From contig NZ_AECZ01000002.1 in the NCBI RefSeq assembly GCF_000179555.1, positions 247,406 to 311,405 of the forward strand: 64,000 bases of DNA, in the 5' to 3' direction. The stretch's first letter is position 1. Each line of letters opens with the position of its first letter. The stretch is from Solidesulfovibrio fructosivorans JJ]. GTDB lineage: Bacteria > Desulfobacterota > Desulfovibrionia > Desulfovibrionales > Desulfovibrionaceae. The position numbers and the translations under genes were made by a program. Below are positions 34,867-44,485 of the stretch, one piece after another. The notes below the pieces were generated by a model. The model saw only the letters and a list, made by a program, of their open reading frames with translations, ran no database searches and was not told the DNA's origin.

Positions 34867-35349
34867 TCAGTCCCACCAGTTGACCGGTTCGAAGGTCACG
34901 GGCATCACCCCGGCAAGTCCCGGCAGCACCGCCTCTTCGACCAGGGCGCGCAGCCGTCCCGCCAGCTTTTTGTAGTAGATGTCCATGTCCACGACGAACC
35001 AGGGGTCGCCGTCGACAAGGCCCTGCGAGGCCATCATGATGTATTCGAACCCCTGGCCGAACCGGCCGGCCCCGGTCGTGGCGTCGGCCGCCTGGGCGAA
35101 CCGGCCGAACCGGTCGAACACGCCGGCCAGGGCGGCCCGGCGATCCGGCTCGGGGTCGGGATCGGTCTGAAAGGTCAGGGTGATGTAGCCCGAGCCGTCC
35201 GGCCGGACGAATTCGGCGATCTTGAGCACGCCGTCCTTGGGCGCGCCGCCAAGGCCCAGGTCGAGACGGAATCCGGCGAATCCGGCCAAGTGCTCGTGGG
35301 CCTTCAAATCCCGCAACTGCTTGATGAGGTCGATCACGCCCTCGGCCAT
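34867..35349 (-). CDS. Conserved-looking hypothetical protein
   Basis: A 160-residue soluble protein of unknown function with no signal peptide. Segments such as FAGFRLDLGLGGAPKDGVL and PWFVVDMDIYYKKLAGRL suggest a compact alpha/beta domain, and it ends in PVNWWD. It is divergent from the sensor kinase gene, 124 bp away. No family recognised. Confidence 0.65.
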   Translation of the reverse strand: MAEGVIDLIKQLRDLKAHEHLAGFAGFRLDLGLGGAPKDGVLKIAEFVRPDGSGYITLTFQTDPDPEPDRRAALAGVFDRFGRFAQAADATTGAGRFGQGFEYIMMASQGLVDGDPWFVVDMDIYYKKLAGRLRALVEEAVLPGLAGVMPVTFEPVNWWD

Positions 35350-35473
35350 GCTGCCTCCCGCCGGTCGGGGCCACGGACGATTCCTGGCCGCTTGTAAAAG
35401 CCTTTCCGGAGACGTATGCTTTTTTCATGTATTTGGCCACCGTGATTCCGCCCGCCGCCGCTGGAGGGACCCT

Positions 35474-37231
35474 TTGAGCGATCGCCATTACTATCAGTCC
35501 CTGACCCGCAGCATGGTGGCCTGGGTGGCGGTGGTGGCGCTGGCCCCGCTTCTGGCCTGCGCGGTCATGCTCGGCTACCAGTTCCATACCGCGTATCGGG
35601 CCAAGGTGGTGGAGCACCTGGAAGAGCTGGTGCTCAAACACACGCAGCAGGTGGGGTCGTTTTTGCGCGAATCCGCCGCCGAGCTGCGGGTGCTGGCCGA
35701 TCTGACCCCGTTTTCCTCGCTGAGCGGCGACATCTCCCTGGGCGCGCTTTTGGCCACCATGCAAAAGGAGCACGGCGGGGTGTTCGTGGACCTGGGGCTG
35801 GTCGATGCCGCCGGGAAGCTCGTGTCCTATGCCGGGCCCTACCGCCTGGGCCGGGCCGATTACGCCGATTCGCCGTGGTTCGCCGCCGCCAGCAAAAACG
35901 ATGTGACCGTAAGCGACGTGTTCCTCGGCCTGCGCGGGCTGCCCCATTTCGTGGTGGCGGTGCGGCGCTCCCATGACGGCCGGGAATACATCCTGCGCTC
36001 CACCATCGACTTTGCCGCCTTCAACAAGCTGGTGGAAAATATCGGCCAGGGGGCCACGGGGCAGGCGTTTATCTTAAGCGCCCGGGGCGAGCTGCAAACC
36101 ACGCCCAAGCGGGGGCTCCAGATCGACGCGCCGTTTTTGCGGGCGAGGATATGGAGCGGCGCGGGCGGCGCGCCGGCCATGGCCGCCGACAAGGTCATGG
36201 TGTTCACCCACGAGTCCCCGGAGTCGGGACGCCGGCTGCTTTACGTCGCGGCCGTGCTGAAAAACGGGGATTGGGCCCTCGTCTACCAGCAGGACGAGGC
36301 CGACGCCTTTCCTTCGCTCTATCGGGCCAGGGTGCTGGCCATCGTCATCGTGTCCGTGGGCGTGGTGCTGGTTTTGGTCGCCGCCTGGTGGCTGGCCAAG
36401 CGCATGGTCGGGCGCATCGCCACGGCCGACGCCGAGCGCGACCTTCTCAATGACCAGGTCATCGAGGCCGGCAAGCTGGCCTCGGTCGGCGAGCTGGCCG
36501 CTGGCATCGCCCACGAGATCAACAACCCCGTGGCCATCATGATGGAAGAGGCCGGCTGGGTGACGGACATCCTGGCCGACGACGACCACGACACGCCCGA
36601 GAACATGGCCGAGATGCGCCGGGCCCTGGACCAGATCCGCCTGCAGGGAACGCGCTGCAAGGAAATCACCCACAAGCTCCTGAGTTTCGCGCGCAAGACC
36701 GACGAACGCATCAAGGAGCTGGACCTCAACGCCCTGGTGGCCGAGATGGCCGAGCTGTCCGACAAGCGCGCCCGCTACGTCAACGTGCGCATCAAGACCG
36801 ATCTGGCCGAGAACCTGCCCCATGTGGCCGGCTCGCCCTCGGAGCTCCAGCAGCTCGTGCTCAACCTCGTCAACAACGCCCTGGACGCCATGGAGAAAAA
36901 CGGCGGCGACCTGACGCTTGCCACCCGGCTGGCCGGCGATCACGTGGAGCTTGTCGTGTCCGATACCGGGCACGGCATGCCGAAGGCCGTGGCCGCCCGC
37001 ATTTTCGAGCCCTTTTTCACCACCAAGGCCGTGGGCAAGGGCACGGGGCTGGGCCTTTCCATTTGCTACGGCATCGTCAAGAAGCTCGGCGGCGAGATCA
37101 CCGTGGAATCGGCCCCGGAACAGGGCGCGACCTTCCGGATCTCCCTGCCCTCGGCCGGCCACCCCGAACCCCAGGCCGCCACCCAACCATCCGGCCCCGA
37201 AGACCCGAAAGCCGACGCGGAGCGGTCCTAA
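35474..37231 (+). CDS. Membrane sensor histidine kinase
   Basis: A 585-residue sensor kinase. Membrane segments near residues 14-36 and 295-320 flank a periplasmic dCache-like domain that probably binds a small ligand. The kinase core has the H-box GIAHEINNPVA, an N-box VNNALDAMEKNG, and G-boxes DTGHGMP and GKGTGLGLSI. No HAMP domain is obvious. The start is taken as TTG at 35474, since GGAGGG lies five bases upstream; the next ATG (35513) is inside the first membrane segment. A receiver protein gene follows. Confidence 0.9.
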   Translation: MSDRHYYQSLTRSMVAWVAVVALAPLLACAVMLGYQFHTAYRAKVVEHLEELVLKHTQQVGSFLRESAAELRVLADLTPFSSLSGDISLGALLATMQKEHGGVFVDLGLVDAAGKLVSYAGPYRLGRADYADSPWFAAASKNDVTVSDVFLGLRGLPHFVVAVRRSHDGREYILRSTIDFAAFNKLVENIGQGATGQAFILSARGELQTTPKRGLQIDAPFLRARIWSGAGGAPAMAADKVMVFTHESPESGRRLLYVAAVLKNGDWALVYQQDEADAFPSLYRARVLAIVIVSVGVVLVLVAAWWLAKRMVGRIATADAERDLLNDQVIEAGKLASVGELAAGIAHEINNPVAIMMEEAGWVTDILADDDHDTPENMAEMRRALDQIRLQGTRCKEITHKLLSFARKTDERIKELDLNALVAEMAELSDKRARYVNVRIKTDLAENLPHVAGSPSELQQLVLNLVNNALDAMEKNGGDLTLATRLAGDHVELVVSDTGHGMPKAVAARIFEPFFTTKAVGKGTGLGLSICYGIVKKLGGEITVESAPEQGATFRISLPSAGHPEPQAATQPSGPEDPKADAERS

Positions 37232-37299
37232 GCGCTCCGTCCCCGGGCAAAGGCTTGGTGATATTTTTCCCCCCGCGAAAAGTTTTTGAGGGTGGGGGC

Positions 37300-37338
37300 C
37301 CGGGGGAGGGAATTTTTTTCAAAAGTTCCCTCCCCCGG
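37300..37338. repeat. Intergenic palindrome, half-unit, between kinase and regulator
   Basis: CCGGGGGAGGGAA (37300-37312) and its complement (37326-37338) around a T-rich loop, preceded by AAAAGTTTTTGAGGGTGGGG. Same family as 2831. It splits a two-component operon, so either transcription reads through or the two genes are separately expressed. Confidence 0.75.
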
Positions 37339-37365
37339 ACAACATCAAAAAGGTTTCAAGCGCTC

Positions 37366-37773
37366 ATGAGTGACAAACCGTTGCGGGTTCTTCTCATCGA
37401 CGACGAGGCCGGCTTCACCGAAGTGCTGGCCAAGCGCCTGCGGCGGCGGGGGCTCGAGGTCCTGGTGGCGTTTTCCGGCGCCGAGGCCGTGCGCACGCTG
37501 CATGAAAACGCCTGCGACGCGGCGGTGTGCGACCTCAAGATGGTGGATATGGACGGCATCGAGGTGCTCAAGATTTTCAAGAAGATGGTCCCGTCCATGC
37601 CCGTGATCATGCTCACCGGACACGGCTCCGAGGAGGCGGCCAAGGACGGCCTGGACGCCGGGGCGGCCGATTACCTGCTGAAACCTTGTGATATCGACGA
37701 GCTGCTGGCCAAGATCACGGCCGCCATTACGCGGTCCCGCCAGTCGGCGTCGCCCGCCGCCGATCCCTCCTGA
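37366..37773 (+). CDS. Receiver-only response regulator
   Basis: A 135-residue CheY-type receiver domain: acidic pair D12/D13, phosphoacceptor D56 in VCDLKM, T84 and K106. No output domain, so it likely acts through protein contact or in a phosphorelay. Placed 134 bp after the sensor kinase, it is the presumed partner. Its C-terminal dozen residues are Ser/Ala-rich and probably disordered. Confidence 0.92.
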   Translation: MSDKPLRVLLIDDEAGFTEVLAKRLRRRGLEVLVAFSGAEAVRTLHENACDAAVCDLKMVDMDGIEVLKIFKKMVPSMPVIMLTGHGSEEAAKDGLDAGAADYLLKPCDIDELLAKITAAITRSRQSASPAADPS

Positions 37774-37880
37774 CATTTCCTCCTTGACGCCGCGCCGGGA
37801 ATCTGGTCGACGGCAAAGGCCGCCGCGCATGGCGGACCGGCCTTTTTTTGAGTCGTACGCTTGGCCGGAGGGAGACATTC

Positions 37881-38516
37881 ATGGATGACAACGTCGCGCT
37901 TTTCAATGCCCGGGCCGAGGCCTGGGACGCCAATCCGTTCCGCCGCAAGCTGGCCGGCGACATCGCCGCCGCCATGGAGCGGGTCGGGCTGTTTCGGGAG
38001 CCCGTGTCCGATGCCCTGGATTTCGGCTGCGGCACGGGGCTATTGACCCTGGAACTGGCCAGGCGTTGCCAGCGTGTCACCGGGCTCGACTCCTCGCCGG
38101 GCATGCTGGCCAAACTCGACGCCAAGATCGAGGCGGCCGACCTCGACAACGTGGCCACCATCCTGGCCGACATCGGCGCGGGCGACCCCCTGCCCGGGAC
38201 CTACGACCTCATCGGCAGCGCCATGGCCCTGCACCATGTCGCGGACATTCCCCCCGTGCTGGAACGGCTGCTCAAGGCCGCGAACAAGGGCGCCCGCCTG
38301 GCCCTGGCCGATCTCGACAGCGAGGGCGGGGCCTTCCACCCCGACAACGAGGGGGTCCACCATTTCGGCTTCGATCGCCTGGAACTGGCCGACATGCTGG
38401 CCGGATGCGGGTTTACGGATATCGACGCGACCACCGCCGCCACCATCGAGCGGCCGGGCAAGGACGGGGCCGTGCGCGCCTTCACCGTGTTTCTCATGAC
38501 CGCCAGAAGGCCGTAA
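37881..38516 (+). CDS. SAM-dependent class I methyltransferase
   Basis: A 211-residue methyltransferase of the UbiE/BioC-like group. Motif I is DFGCGTG (47-53), then GLDSSPGML as motif II and IGSAMALHHV as motif IV. GGAGGGAG precedes the ATG at 37881. Substrate unknown; the ahbC gene lies 75 bp downstream and the two may be cotranscribed, but nothing links it to heme chemistry. Confidence 0.85.
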   Translation: MDDNVALFNARAEAWDANPFRRKLAGDIAAAMERVGLFREPVSDALDFGCGTGLLTLELARRCQRVTGLDSSPGMLAKLDAKIEAADLDNVATILADIGAGDPLPGTYDLIGSAMALHHVADIPPVLERLLKAANKGARLALADLDSEGGAFHPDNEGVHHFGFDRLELADMLAGCGFTDIDATTAATIERPGKDGAVRAFTVFLMTARRP

Positions 38517-38591
38517 GCGGACACGCCCCCTACCGCGTTGGTCGAAAATGTATTATAGGGCCTTCCCACCCAACGAAACAGAGGATTTTTC

Positions 38592-39779
38592 ATGATCGGC
38601 ATATCCAAGCTTTACTGCGGCGGGGTGGAGCCCTCCGACGCCCTGCGTTACGGCCGCCAGTCGGGCAAGCTCCCGTCGCACCTGCTCCAGTTTTCCGCGG
38701 ACAAAAAGCCCGTCGTGGTCTGGAATATGACCCGGCGCTGCAACCTCAAGTGCGTGCACTGCTACGCCAAGGCCGTGGACCCGGAGGGCGTGGACGACAT
38801 CGGCACCGAGGAAGCCAAGGCCATGATCGACGATCTGGCCGCCTACGGCGCGCCGGTGATGCTTTTTTCCGGCGGCGAGCCGCTCGTGCGCAAGGACCTG
38901 ACCGAGCTTGCCTCCCACGCCACCTCCCGGGGCATGCGGGCCGTCATCTCCACCAACGGCACGCTCATCAGCCGCGAAAAGGCTCGGGAGCTCAAGGCCG
39001 TGGGTCTGTCCTACGTCGGCATCTCCCTGGACGGCGGCGAGGAAGTGCACGACCGCTTCCGGGGCGTGGCGGGCTCTTACAAGAAGGCTTTGGCCGGCAT
39101 CGAGAACTGCCAGAAGGAAGGGCTCAAGGTCGGGCTGCGCTTTACCATCAACAAGCGCAACGCCAGCGAAGTGCCGCTTCTTTTCGACCTGCTGCGCGAC
39201 CTCGAAGTGCCGCGCATCTGCTTTTATCATCTGGTCTACTCCGGCCGCGGCTCGGAGCTGATCAAGGAAGACCTGGACCACGCGGCCACGCGGGCCCTGG
39301 TCGACCTGATCATGGACCGCACCCGGGCCCTGCACGATGCGGGGCATCCCAAGGAAGTCCTCACCGTGGACAACCACGCCGACGGCCCCTACGTCTACAT
39401 GCGCTTGGCGCGCGAGGACCCCAAGCGCGCGGCCGAGGTGGCGGAGCTGCTCTCGTTTAACGAAGGCAACAGCTCCGGCCGGGGCATCGGCTGCATCTCC
39501 TGGGACGGCAAGGTTCACGCCGACCAGTTCTGGCGGCACCACGTGTTCGGCAACGTGCGCGAGCGGCCGTTCTCCCAGATCTGGGACGACCCGAACATCG
39601 AACTGCTGGCCAAGCTCAAGGACAAAAAGCGCTACGTCACCGGGCGCTGCGCCACCTGCCGCTATCTCGCCATCTGCGGCGGCAACTTCCGGGCCCGGGC
39701 CGAGGCCGTCACCGGCGATGTCTGGGCGCCCGATCCGGCCTGCTACCTGACCGACGACGAAATTCGCCCTGAAGAGTAA
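38592..39779 (+). CDS. ahbC: 12,18-didecarboxysiroheme deacetylase (radical SAM)
   Basis: A 395-residue radical SAM enzyme of the siroheme-to-heme route used by sulfate reducers: it removes two acetate side chains from didecarboxysiroheme to give coproheme. The 4Fe-4S/SAM motif is C50-x3-C54-x2-C57; the C-terminal SPASM-like part contains GCISWDG and CATCRYLAICGGNFRARAEA, the NirJ/AhbC pattern. GAGGA precedes the ATG. hemB and ahbD lie within the next 8 kb, supporting the assignment. Confidence 0.85.
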   Translation: MIGISKLYCGGVEPSDALRYGRQSGKLPSHLLQFSADKKPVVVWNMTRRCNLKCVHCYAKAVDPEGVDDIGTEEAKAMIDDLAAYGAPVMLFSGGEPLVRKDLTELASHATSRGMRAVISTNGTLISREKARELKAVGLSYVGISLDGGEEVHDRFRGVAGSYKKALAGIENCQKEGLKVGLRFTINKRNASEVPLLFDLLRDLEVPRICFYHLVYSGRGSELIKEDLDHAATRALVDLIMDRTRALHDAGHPKEVLTVDNHADGPYVYMRLAREDPKRAAEVAELLSFNEGNSSGRGIGCISWDGKVHADQFWRHHVFGNVRERPFSQIWDDPNIELLAKLKDKKRYVTGRCATCRYLAICGGNFRARAEAVTGDVWAPDPACYLTDDEIRPEE

Positions 39780-39795
39780 AATTCGAAAAGACGTG

Positions 39796-39962
39796 CCGGG
39801 GGGAAACCTTTCTTGCAGAAAGGTTCTCCCCCCGGACCCCCCTTCCAAAGACTTTTAACGGTTACAGCCTGTTAGCGTTACGCTGCCTGTAACCGTCAGA
39901 AGTTTTTGGGAGGGGAGAGCGCGAGAGGGGGACCCTTTTTTCAAAAAGGGTCCCCCTCTCGC
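39796..39962. repeat. Composite intergenic palindrome (two facing half-units)
   Basis: First hairpin 39796-39835 (CCGGGGGGAAACCTTTC type), then the arm CCTTCCAAAGACTTTTAACG. The inverted centre is ACGGTTACAG / CTGTAACCGT. The second arm AGAAGTTTTTGGGAGGGG and a second hairpin 39921-39962 (GCGAGAGGGGGACCC type) follow. It lies between convergent genes. Confidence 0.85.
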
Positions 39963-40010
39963 ATTCGCGCTGGCGAAAAGCCGGCGGGGCGGCGCGGCCG
40001 CCGCGGGCGG

Positions 40011-40262
40011 TTAAAACAGGGTATGCTGGTCGTTGCGGGAGCCCCTGATGCGCAAAAGCGCCTTTTCGGCCTGGCGGCGCATGCGGAAGAGCGTCCGCAC
40101 ACAGGTCAAGTCGTTTTCTCCGGCAATGGCCGAAAGGGCTTCCAGGGCGATGGCCAGGCGGGCCTTGTCGTCCGTTGCGGCGGCCATGGCGGGCACGGTC
40201 TCCGCTTCCACGATTTTCCTGGCTTCCTTGGCGGTCGCCAGCGATGCCACGCTTGCGCTCAT
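40011..40262 (-). CDS. Hypothetical small helical protein
   Basis: An 83-residue protein, largely helical and Ala-rich with a basic C-terminus (RTLFRMRRQAEKALLRIRG). GGGGGA lies upstream of the ATG. No family recognised. It is divergent from the HDOD gene and ends beside the composite repeat. Confidence 0.5.
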   Translation of the reverse strand: MSASVASLATAKEARKIVEAETVPAMAAATDDKARLAIALEALSAIAGENDLTCVRTLFRMRRQAEKALLRIRGSRNDQHTLF

Positions 40263-40443
40263 GAAACGGTCCCCCGAAATGTTTGCGTCCGTAGAGTGAC
40301 GGTTGCTTTACGGCGGCGGTCATACTCTCCATGCGGGGGGCTGTAAAGCGTTCTCGAGCCGGTTGACCATGTCCGGGAAAAAAGAATATGAAGAAGCGTA
40401 TGTGAAGCGGCCTGTTGGGCGGGCGGCAACGAAGGAGCACATC

Positions 40444-41694
40444 GTGGGCAGGTTACCCCTGGACGCGCTGGAACCGGGCATGACACTGGCGTCAGACCTC
40501 CTTGGGCCTGACGGCAACATGCTGTTGCCCAAGGGAATGACGCTTACCGACAGCCATATCGGGAGCCTGCGCAAGCGTGGCGTGGTCGGCGCGGACGTGA
40601 CCGAGGGCGCGTCGTCGGACGAAGCCGGGATCGCGGACATCCCGCCGGCGCTCGTCGAGCAAAGCGCCATCTATGTTTTTCGCCGGTTTCTGGCCAACGA
40701 CATGTCGCACCCGGCCATGGCCGCCCTGTTCGAGACCGCCGTCCTGAAGCAGGCGCGGGCGCTTCTTTCGGGCGCGGAACTGCCGCCGGACATCCCTCCC
40801 AACCCCCGGGCCGAATCCATGGGGGACCTCTTTTTCCGCGAGGAGGGCGGGGTCGACGACCTCGTGGACAGCGAGGTGAAGCTCGCCTCGTTCCCGGACA
40901 TCTATTTCAAGATCCGCCAGGTGCTCGATTCGCCGAGCAGCTCCTCAGGCCAGGTGGCCGACGTCATCAGCAAGGACACGAGCCTTACCGCCAAGCTCTT
41001 AAAACTCGTCAACAGCCCCTTTTACGGCCTGCCCCACCGCGTGGATTCCATCTCGCGGGCGGTGATGGTCCTCGGCGGCCAGGAAGTCTCCACCCTGGCG
41101 CTCGGCATTTCGGCCATGAACGCCTTCAAGGACATCCCCCCGGAACTCATCAACATGCGCACGTTCTGGGAGCATTCCGTGGCCGTCGGCGTCTTCGCCC
41201 GGCTGATCGGGGACGTCGTTGGGGCAAGCAGCGGCGAGCGGCTGTTTGTGGCCGGGATCCTGCACGACATCGGCCGGCTGGTGCTTTTCAAGAAGCTGCC
41301 CCATGCGGCGGTGGAAGCCATCTATTACGCCAAGGCCAACATGACGCCCCTTTTCGTGGCCGAAAACGAGGTGGTGGGCTTCGCCCATCCCTTGGTCGGG
41401 GGGCTGCTGCTGCGGGCCTGGAAATTTCCCGAGGCGCTGGTCGGCATCGTCACCTGCCACCACAAGCCCTCGGCCTGTCCGGGCGACATCGAGCCGGCCA
41501 TCCTGCATCTGGCCGACATCATGGCCGTGGCTCTGGGGCACACCCCGCCGGCTTCGTCCATGGTGCCCACCCTCGAAACCGAAGCCTGGGACATGCTTGG
41601 TCTCGCCCCCGAGCGCCTGCCCGAACTGGCCGCCGCCGGCCAGGACCAGATAGACGACATTGTGGGCGCGTTCTTCCCCATCCGTAAACACTGA
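40444..41694 (+). CDS. HDOD domain signalling protein
   Basis: A 416-residue cytoplasmic regulator. The N-terminal ~100 residues resemble the region preceding HD-GYP/HDOD domains (MLLPKGMTLTDSHIGSLRKRGV); an HDOD domain follows from about 140 (LASFPDIYFKIRQVLDSP, KDTSLTAKLLKLVNSPFYGL), with GILHDIGRLVLF and TCHHKPSAC retaining HD-like residues. The start is taken as GTG at 40444 because AAGGAG is seven bases upstream; an in-frame ATG at 40369 would add 25 residues. Confidence 0.85.
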   Translation: MGRLPLDALEPGMTLASDLLGPDGNMLLPKGMTLTDSHIGSLRKRGVVGADVTEGASSDEAGIADIPPALVEQSAIYVFRRFLANDMSHPAMAALFETAVLKQARALLSGAELPPDIPPNPRAESMGDLFFREEGGVDDLVDSEVKLASFPDIYFKIRQVLDSPSSSSGQVADVISKDTSLTAKLLKLVNSPFYGLPHRVDSISRAVMVLGGQEVSTLALGISAMNAFKDIPPELINMRTFWEHSVAVGVFARLIGDVVGASSGERLFVAGILHDIGRLVLFKKLPHAAVEAIYYAKANMTPLFVAENEVVGFAHPLVGGLLLRAWKFPEALVGIVTCHHKPSACPGDIEPAILHLADIMAVALGHTPPASSMVPTLETEAWDMLGLAPERLPELAAAGQDQIDDIVGAFFPIRKH

Positions 41695-41721
41695 TCCAAC
41701 GTCAGCGAAGCGAGGACTGTC

Positions 41722-42708
41722 ATGGTTTTCGGCGAGTTTCATCGCGGCCGTCGGCTGCGCCGCACGCCTTTTTTGCGCGACATGGTGCGCGAAACCGAAC
41801 TGCGCCCGGACGACCTCATCCAGGGCTATTTCGTGGTCGATACGGCCGACCCGAATTTCGAGCGTCCCATATCCTCCCTTCCCGGCCAGAGCCAGCTTTC
41901 CGTGGAGCGCCTGGTCGCGCGGGTGGGCGCGGCCATGGAGGCCGGGTTGCGTTCGGCCATCATCTTCGGCCTGCCCGAGAAAAAGGACCCGGTCGGTTCC
42001 GGGGCCTACGCCGATGACGGCATCGTGCAAAAGGCGGTGATGCGCCTCAAGGAGACCTATCCCGAACTGGTCGTGGTCACCGATGTGTGCCTGTGCGAAT
42101 ACACGAGCCATGGCCATTGCGGCCTGATCGACGGACGCGGCGAGGTGCAAAACGATCCGACCCTCGAGCTTCTGGCCAAGACGGCCGTGAGCCACGCCCG
42201 GGCCGGCGCGGACATCATCGCCCCCTCGGACATGATGGACGGCCGCGTGGGAGCCATCCGCATGGCCCTCGACGATGCCGACTTCAGCCACATCCCCATC
42301 ATGTCCTACGCCGTCAAGTACGCCTCGTGCTTTTACGGGCCGTTTCGCGACGCCGCCGACAGCACGCCGGCCTTCGGCGACCGGCGCGGCTACCAGATGG
42401 ACCCGGCCAACGTGCGCGAAGGCCTGCGCGAGGCCGCGGCCGACCTGTCCGAGGGCGCGGACATGCTCATCGTCAAGCCGGCCATGCCCTATCTCGACGT
42501 GGTGCGCCTGCTGCGCGACAATTTCGACGTGCCCCTGGTCGCCTACCAGGTCAGCGGCGAGTACGCCATGCTCCAGGCCGCCATCGCCAACGGCTGGCTC
42601 GACGGCAAGGGGGCCATCCTGGAGTCGCTGACCGGCATCAAGCGGGCCGGCGCGGACATGATCATCACCTACTTCGCCGAGCAGGTGCTGCCCTGGCTGT
42701 CGAAGTAA
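41722..42708 (+). CDS. hemB: Delta-aminolevulinic acid dehydratase (porphobilinogen synthase)
   Basis: Condenses two aminolevulinate molecules to porphobilinogen, feeding siroheme, heme and cobalamin. The Schiff-base lysines are K199 (MSYAVKYAS) and K252 (MLIVKPAM), and the zinc-site cysteines are C123, C125 and C133 in [14 protein letters not shown]. 328 residues. It lies between ahbC and ahbD with the HDOD gene. Confidence 0.97.
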   Translation: MVFGEFHRGRRLRRTPFLRDMVRETELRPDDLIQGYFVVDTADPNFERPISSLPGQSQLSVERLVARVGAAMEAGLRSAIIFGLPEKKDPVGSGAYADDGIVQKAVMRLKETYPELVVVTDVCLCEYTSHGHCGLIDGRGEVQNDPTLELLAKTAVSHARAGADIIAPSDMMDGRVGAIRMALDDADFSHIPIMSYAVKYASCFYGPFRDAADSTPAFGDRRGYQMDPANVREGLREAAADLSEGADMLIVKPAMPYLDVVRLLRDNFDVPLVAYQVSGEYAMLQAAIANGWLDGKGAILESLTGIKRAGADMIITYFAEQVLPWLSK

Positions 42709-42720
42709 TCGAAGAACCGG

Positions 42721-42782
42721 GCCGTCGCGCCCGCAGTCGCGACGGCAGCGTCCCCGAAGATCCGGCCCGGGCTTCGGGGACG
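42721..42782. terminator. Two tandem hairpins after hemB
   Basis: GCCGTCGCG/CGCGACGGC (42721-42746, 9-bp perfect stem) and CGTCCCCGAAG/CTTCGGGGACG (42749-42782, 11-bp perfect stem), packed into the hemB-glycosyltransferase gap without T-runs. Could be a terminator or an RNA-stability element. Confidence 0.5.
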
Positions 42783-42823
42783 TCGCGTTTTCGCGGCAGG
42801 CCGGGCTTGCGGGGAAAGGCGTC

Positions 42824-43627
42824 ATGGAACAGTCGACCGATGTCCGCCAGGCCGTGCTCGGCGCGGCCACCGGCTACGCCCTGGAGCAGGTGCTGCCGTT
42901 TGTCGTTTCGCTCAAGAAAACGGGATACGCCGGCCGGATATGTCTTTTTGTCTGGGATATGGACCAGGGGGCTTTGCGCGTGCTGGAGCGCCTCGGCGTG
43001 GAGCTTTATCCCTGCGCCTCGCAGCGCACCGACAAGCGGTACACGGTGACGGGGGGGCGTTTTTTCGTTTTTCGGGAATTCCTGCTTGGACAAAAGGACC
43101 GCTTGGAGCGGCTCATGCTGACGGACGTGCGCGATGTCGCTTTCCAGCGTGACCCGTTTACGGGCCTGAGCGAGACCGGAGCGCATTGTTTTCTGGAGCG
43201 GGAAGACCATTGCCTTGGCTCGGAAACGTTCAATGCCGACGCCATGCGCCGGGCCTACGGGGAAGACGCGCTGCGGGAACTCGCGGACAGGCCCATTTCC
43301 TGCGTGGGCGTCACTGCCGGCGATAGGGATTCCATGTTGGCTTATCTTGACGCGTTGACCGACGAGCTTGCGGCCATGGCGGAAGATTTTTTCGGCTCGG
43401 ACCAGGCCGCCCACAACCGGATCGTGCACGCTGCCGGGGCGGCGTTCGTCCGGCTGCACGGCAGCGACACGCCCCATGTCCTGCACATGGGGCTCGTGCC
43501 GCCTGGGGATGTGCCGCTCGATGCCCGCAGGGCCGTGTGCAACAGCAAAGGCGACGTCGTTGCCGTGCTGCACCAATACGACCGCCATCCGGAGGTTGCC
43601 GCGCGCCTGCGGGAAAGTCTTTTTTGA
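42824..43627 (+). CDS. Putative GT-A-fold glycosyltransferase
   Basis: A 267-residue protein with the layout of nucleotide-diphospho-sugar transferases: QVLPFVVSLKKTGYAGRICLF at the start and the acidic site LMLTDVRDVAFQRDPF (D101, D104). Later HNRIVHAAG and a C-terminal VVAVLHQYDRHP also recall this fold. GGGAAAGG precedes the ATG. The acceptor is unknown; it neighbours a second glycosyltransferase and a phosphatase. Confidence 0.7.
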   Translation: MEQSTDVRQAVLGAATGYALEQVLPFVVSLKKTGYAGRICLFVWDMDQGALRVLERLGVELYPCASQRTDKRYTVTGGRFFVFREFLLGQKDRLERLMLTDVRDVAFQRDPFTGLSETGAHCFLEREDHCLGSETFNADAMRRAYGEDALRELADRPISCVGVTAGDRDSMLAYLDALTDELAAMAEDFFGSDQAAHNRIVHAAGAAFVRLHGSDTPHVLHMGLVPPGDVPLDARRAVCNSKGDVVAVLHQYDRHPEVAARLRESLF

Positions 43628-43719
43628 CAGGCGCGGGCCGGCTCGCGCAGCCGCGTGCGGCCGTGATATCGTAAAGGGGAAAATCGAAATCCCCGGCCCG
43701 GTTCACGGGGACGTTTGCG

Positions 43720-44430
43720 TTATTGCGGCAGGCCGAGGACCCGGCGCGTTTCGGCCCGGGCCCGGGCATAGGCTTCCATGAAGACCGGATCGTCGAACAG
43801 GAACGCCGCGATGACGGTCCCGGCGATGCGGCCCGCCGCCACGTCGCTCGGGTAGTGCACGCCCCCCAGTTCCCGATTGAACCGATAGACTTCCGCCCTG
43901 GCGTAGATGGCGTCCGCGTGTTCGGGCAGCATGTTGGCCAGGATGATGGAGGTGACGGTGGCGAAGGTGGAATGCCCGCTGGGATAGGAGGCATTGTGGG
44001 GCTTGGGCAGGCAGGGGGTCAGGTCGGGATTGGTGACGTAGGGCCTGGGGCGGTCGAAATGTGCCTTGGCCGGGCCGATCAAGGCGTCGGCGGCCGTGCG
44101 CGTCATGTCGAAAAACGCCGCCGTCAGAGGCAGGTTGTCGGCGGTGAAGGCCGGGCCTATGGCGTCGGTGAACCGGAAGACGGTGCGTTTGGCATCGGCC
44201 TGGGCCAGGGCGACCTGTTCCGGGGTGCGGGATTTTTGCAGGGTCATGAGCAAGCGCATCTCCGCGCGCTGTATGGCCGATCCCACGACGGGCGGCGGCG
44301 GCAGCAGCCGGACGAAATCGATCTGTTGCGCTGTGAGGCCAAAGGCCTGCGACTTGGCCAGGCCGGTTTGCGGCACGAGCAACAAAAGCAGCAGGGCGGC
44401 AAGCAGGCGATAGGTCCGTGTCCGGTGCAT
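43720..44430 (-). CDS. Secreted PAP2-family acid phosphatase
   Basis: A 236-residue protein with a signal peptide (RTRTYRLLAALLLLLLVPQTGLA) and the three motifs of the PAP2/class A acid phosphatases: KAHFDRPRP, YPSGHST and ELGGVHYPSDVAAG. It acts in the periplasm on phosphomonoesters or lipid phosphates. The ATG at 44430 has AGGAGG upstream. It follows the glycosyltransferase gene on the same strand. Confidence 0.88.
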   Translation of the reverse strand: MHRTRTYRLLAALLLLLLVPQTGLAKSQAFGLTAQQIDFVRLLPPPPVVGSAIQRAEMRLLMTLQKSRTPEQVALAQADAKRTVFRFTDAIGPAFTADNLPLTAAFFDMTRTAADALIGPAKAHFDRPRPYVTNPDLTPCLPKPHNASYPSGHSTFATVTSIILANMLPEHADAIYARAEVYRFNRELGGVHYPSDVAAGRIAGTVIAAFLFDDPVFMEAYARARAETRRVLGLPQ

Positions 44431-44485
44431 AGGGTCCTCCTGGGGTTTTGGCCCGCTCGGGGCGTGGTTCCGGATGCGTCGGCGT

